A DNA stretch of 7,950 nt, taken from assembly GCA_964633845.1 (NCBI GenBank), contig CAZWLA010000052.1, positions 1 through 7,950 on the forward strand, read 5' to 3'. Positions 6,990 through 7,950 of this stretch are shown in pieces. The DNA comes from JADHTT01 sp964633845 (lineage in GTDB: Bacteria; Campylobacterota; Campylobacteria; Campylobacterales; Arcobacteraceae). Position numbers and translations under genes: made by a program. Every line of letters starts with the position of its first letter. Positions within the stretch are counted from its first letter, which is position 1. The notes beneath the pieces were generated by a model that saw only the letters and a program-made list of their open reading frames with translations, made no database searches and was not told the DNA's origin.

Positions 6990-7872
6990 ATATATCTCCA
7001 TTATAGAGTTTAAATCTTTTATGCTGCCAAAACCAATCATCTGGCTTAGATAGTATTTGTTCACTTATACTATTAGCTTGTAGCTGTGTTAGTTCAACTA
7101 CAGCATCATCACTTTGTACAACACTTGGATCAATAATATTATCAAATTTAATAGTATATTTTCTAAAATCATCCATTATAAAATATACAGGTATTATAAT
7201 AGCATCTGTTTTAAGTGCAATTCTTGAAGCTGAATTTGTCATAGTTGCTTTATGATCTAAAAATAGTATATCTTCTCCATACTTCTTTTGTACATGTTGA
7301 TCTATAACAATACCTATCATCCTATCTTTTTTCAAAGCTTTAAGTAATCCACTAGCACTTCTATTTTTGTTTAGCATATGGCTATTGTGTGCATTTCTTG
7401 TCTTTACTAAATCATCATTTAGATATTTATTGTTCATAGGACGACCAACAACAGTTGTAGCTTTATACTTAAGTGATATATATGAAGTCATATATTCCCA
7501 GTTTCCATAATGTGCAGTAATCAAAATTAGTTTTCTACCGCTACTTAAAGCATCAAGTATTTTATCTTCATTTTCTACAGTTATTTTATCGTCTAATTGC
7601 TCTAACTTTAAAGTTGGGTTCTCACAAAATTCATACATATTATATATTAAATTTCTATAGCTATTTTTTATAATATCATATTTTTTTTCTTCAGGAATAT
7701 GATCACCATATACAAGATCTAAATTTGCCTTTGCATATCTTTTATGCTCAACATTTACAATATTTACAAATGAAGTTAATCCATCTAGTATTATTTTAAT
7801 TATTGATTTGGGAAAGCTTAATACAATAATTCTAAATAATTTATATGTAAGATATACTAACAAATCAAGCAT
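6979..7872 (-). CDS. Lipid A secondary acyltransferase, LpxL/HtrB (WaaM) family
   Basis: The 297-residue protein belongs to the lysophospholipid acyltransferase superfamily that adds a secondary fatty acyl chain to lipid A, working at the cytoplasmic face of the inner membrane. A hydrophobic N-terminus (LDLLVYLTYKLFRIIVLSF, residues 2-20) is the usual membrane anchor. The catalytic H-x4-E motif is HYGNWE (H121, E126), preceded by the strand KLILITA. VVGRPMNNKY with R144, R159 in KTRNAHN, and VIDQHVQKKYGE (about 189-200) are further family blocks. The start ATG is one base after the upstream stop, with only a weak GAGA-type ribosome site. In Campylobacter the related gene is called htrB or waaM and sits in the LOS locus, which fits this context. 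The acyl chain and position cannot be judged. Phosphatidylinositol-mannoside or ornithine-lipid acyltransferases share the fold but are unlikely next to LPS-type genes. Confidence 0.92.
   Translation of the reverse strand: MLDLLVYLTYKLFRIIVLSFPKSIIKIILDGLTSFVNIVNVEHKRYAKANLDLVYGDHIPEEKKYDIIKNSYRNLIYNMYEFCENPTLKLEQLDDKITVENEDKILDALSSGRKLILITAHYGNWEYMTSYISLKYKATTVVGRPMNNKYLNDDLVKTRNAHNSHMLNKNRSASGLLKALKKDRMIGIVIDQHVQKKYGEDILFLDHKATMTNSASRIALKTDAIIIPVYFIMDDFRKYTIKFDNIIDPSVVQSDDAVVELTQLQANSISEQILSKPDDWFWQHKRFKLYNGDIYEK
6996..6999 (-). promoter_or_regulatory. Shine-Dalgarno sequence deciding the dgkA start
   Basis: GGAG on the minus strand is six bases before ATG 6989, within the final codons of the lpxL-type gene. 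It identifies this ATG, rather than the in-frame ATGs at 7001 or farther upstream, as the dgkA start. Confidence 0.7.
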
Positions 7873-7873
7873 A

Positions 7874-7950
7874 TTATCTCAATTCAAACTTTAATTCATC
7901 TGGAGTTTCTATTTTACCTACTGCACGCTTTACTATATACAGATCTTCAT
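7874..7950 (-). CDS. C-terminal tail of an unidentified upstream gene
   Basis: One minus-strand frame is open from the window edge to a TAA at 7876-7874 and encodes a tail that ends ETPDELKFELR. The other two minus frames contain stops in this stretch. The stop lies one base before the lpxL-type start, matching the close packing of the rest of the operon, which supports it as a true coding end. About 24 complete codons are visible, too few to identify the product. A heptosyltransferase gene (waaC) often precedes this acyltransferase in Campylobacter, but nothing in the tail confirms that. Confidence 0.6.
   Translation of the reverse strand, partial: EDLYIVKRAVGKIETPDELKFELR

Noticed and set aside
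1..7950. CRISPR arrays, tRNA genes, insertion sequences, poly-G phase-variation tracts
   Set aside because: Reading through the window showed no regularly spaced repeats, no cloverleaf-like stretch, no transposase motif and no long G or C run; nearly every base is accounted for by tightly packed coding sequence.

Overview
The window is AT-rich, and every supported gene lies on the minus strand, so the transcript reads from position 7950 down to position 1. The genes are packed end to end. Neighbours overlap by 1 to 11 bases or are separated by at most 11 bases, and no gap could hold a promoter or terminator. It looks like an internal piece of one long cell-envelope operon that runs off both ends. 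AT-rich codon use, an lpxL-type acyltransferase at the head of an envelope gene cluster, and an E. coli-like DgkA together suggest a Gram-negative bacterium, most likely a Campylobacterota member such as the Arcobacter group. That placement is inference from style and gene content, not from a marker gene.

In transcription order, positions 7950-6624 hold the tail of an unidentified gene, a lipid A-type secondary acyltransferase (LpxL/HtrB family) and a small diacylglycerol kinase (dgkA). Positions 6624-4765 hold a membrane-anchored LTA-synthase/OpgB-type phosphotransferase of the sulfatase fold. Next come a family 2 glycosyltransferase of the WbbL rhamnosyltransferase type (4756-3782) and a complete dTDP-L-rhamnose pathway in the order rmlA-rmlC-rmlD-rmlB (3770-424). 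The 5' part of an unrecognised soluble protein gene (419-1) follows.

The genes suggest one theme: building and decorating a surface glycan or LPS. RmlABCD makes dTDP-L-rhamnose and the glycosyltransferase may use it. The sulfatase-fold enzyme probably moves a phosphoglycerol or phosphoethanolamine head group from a phospholipid to a periplasmic glycan, which releases diacylglycerol. DgkA, translationally coupled just upstream, would return that diacylglycerol to phosphatidic acid. LpxL completes the lipid anchor of LPS.

Several start codons deserve correction relative to the longest possible reading frames: dgkA at 6989, the phosphotransferase at GTG 6624 and rmlB at ATG 1458. Each corrected start sits at a tight junction with the upstream gene. 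No RNA gene, CRISPR array, insertion sequence, attachment site or origin was seen. I did not find a clearly undescribed system. The points most worth following are the dgkA-phosphotransferase pair and the unrecognised protein at the left edge.
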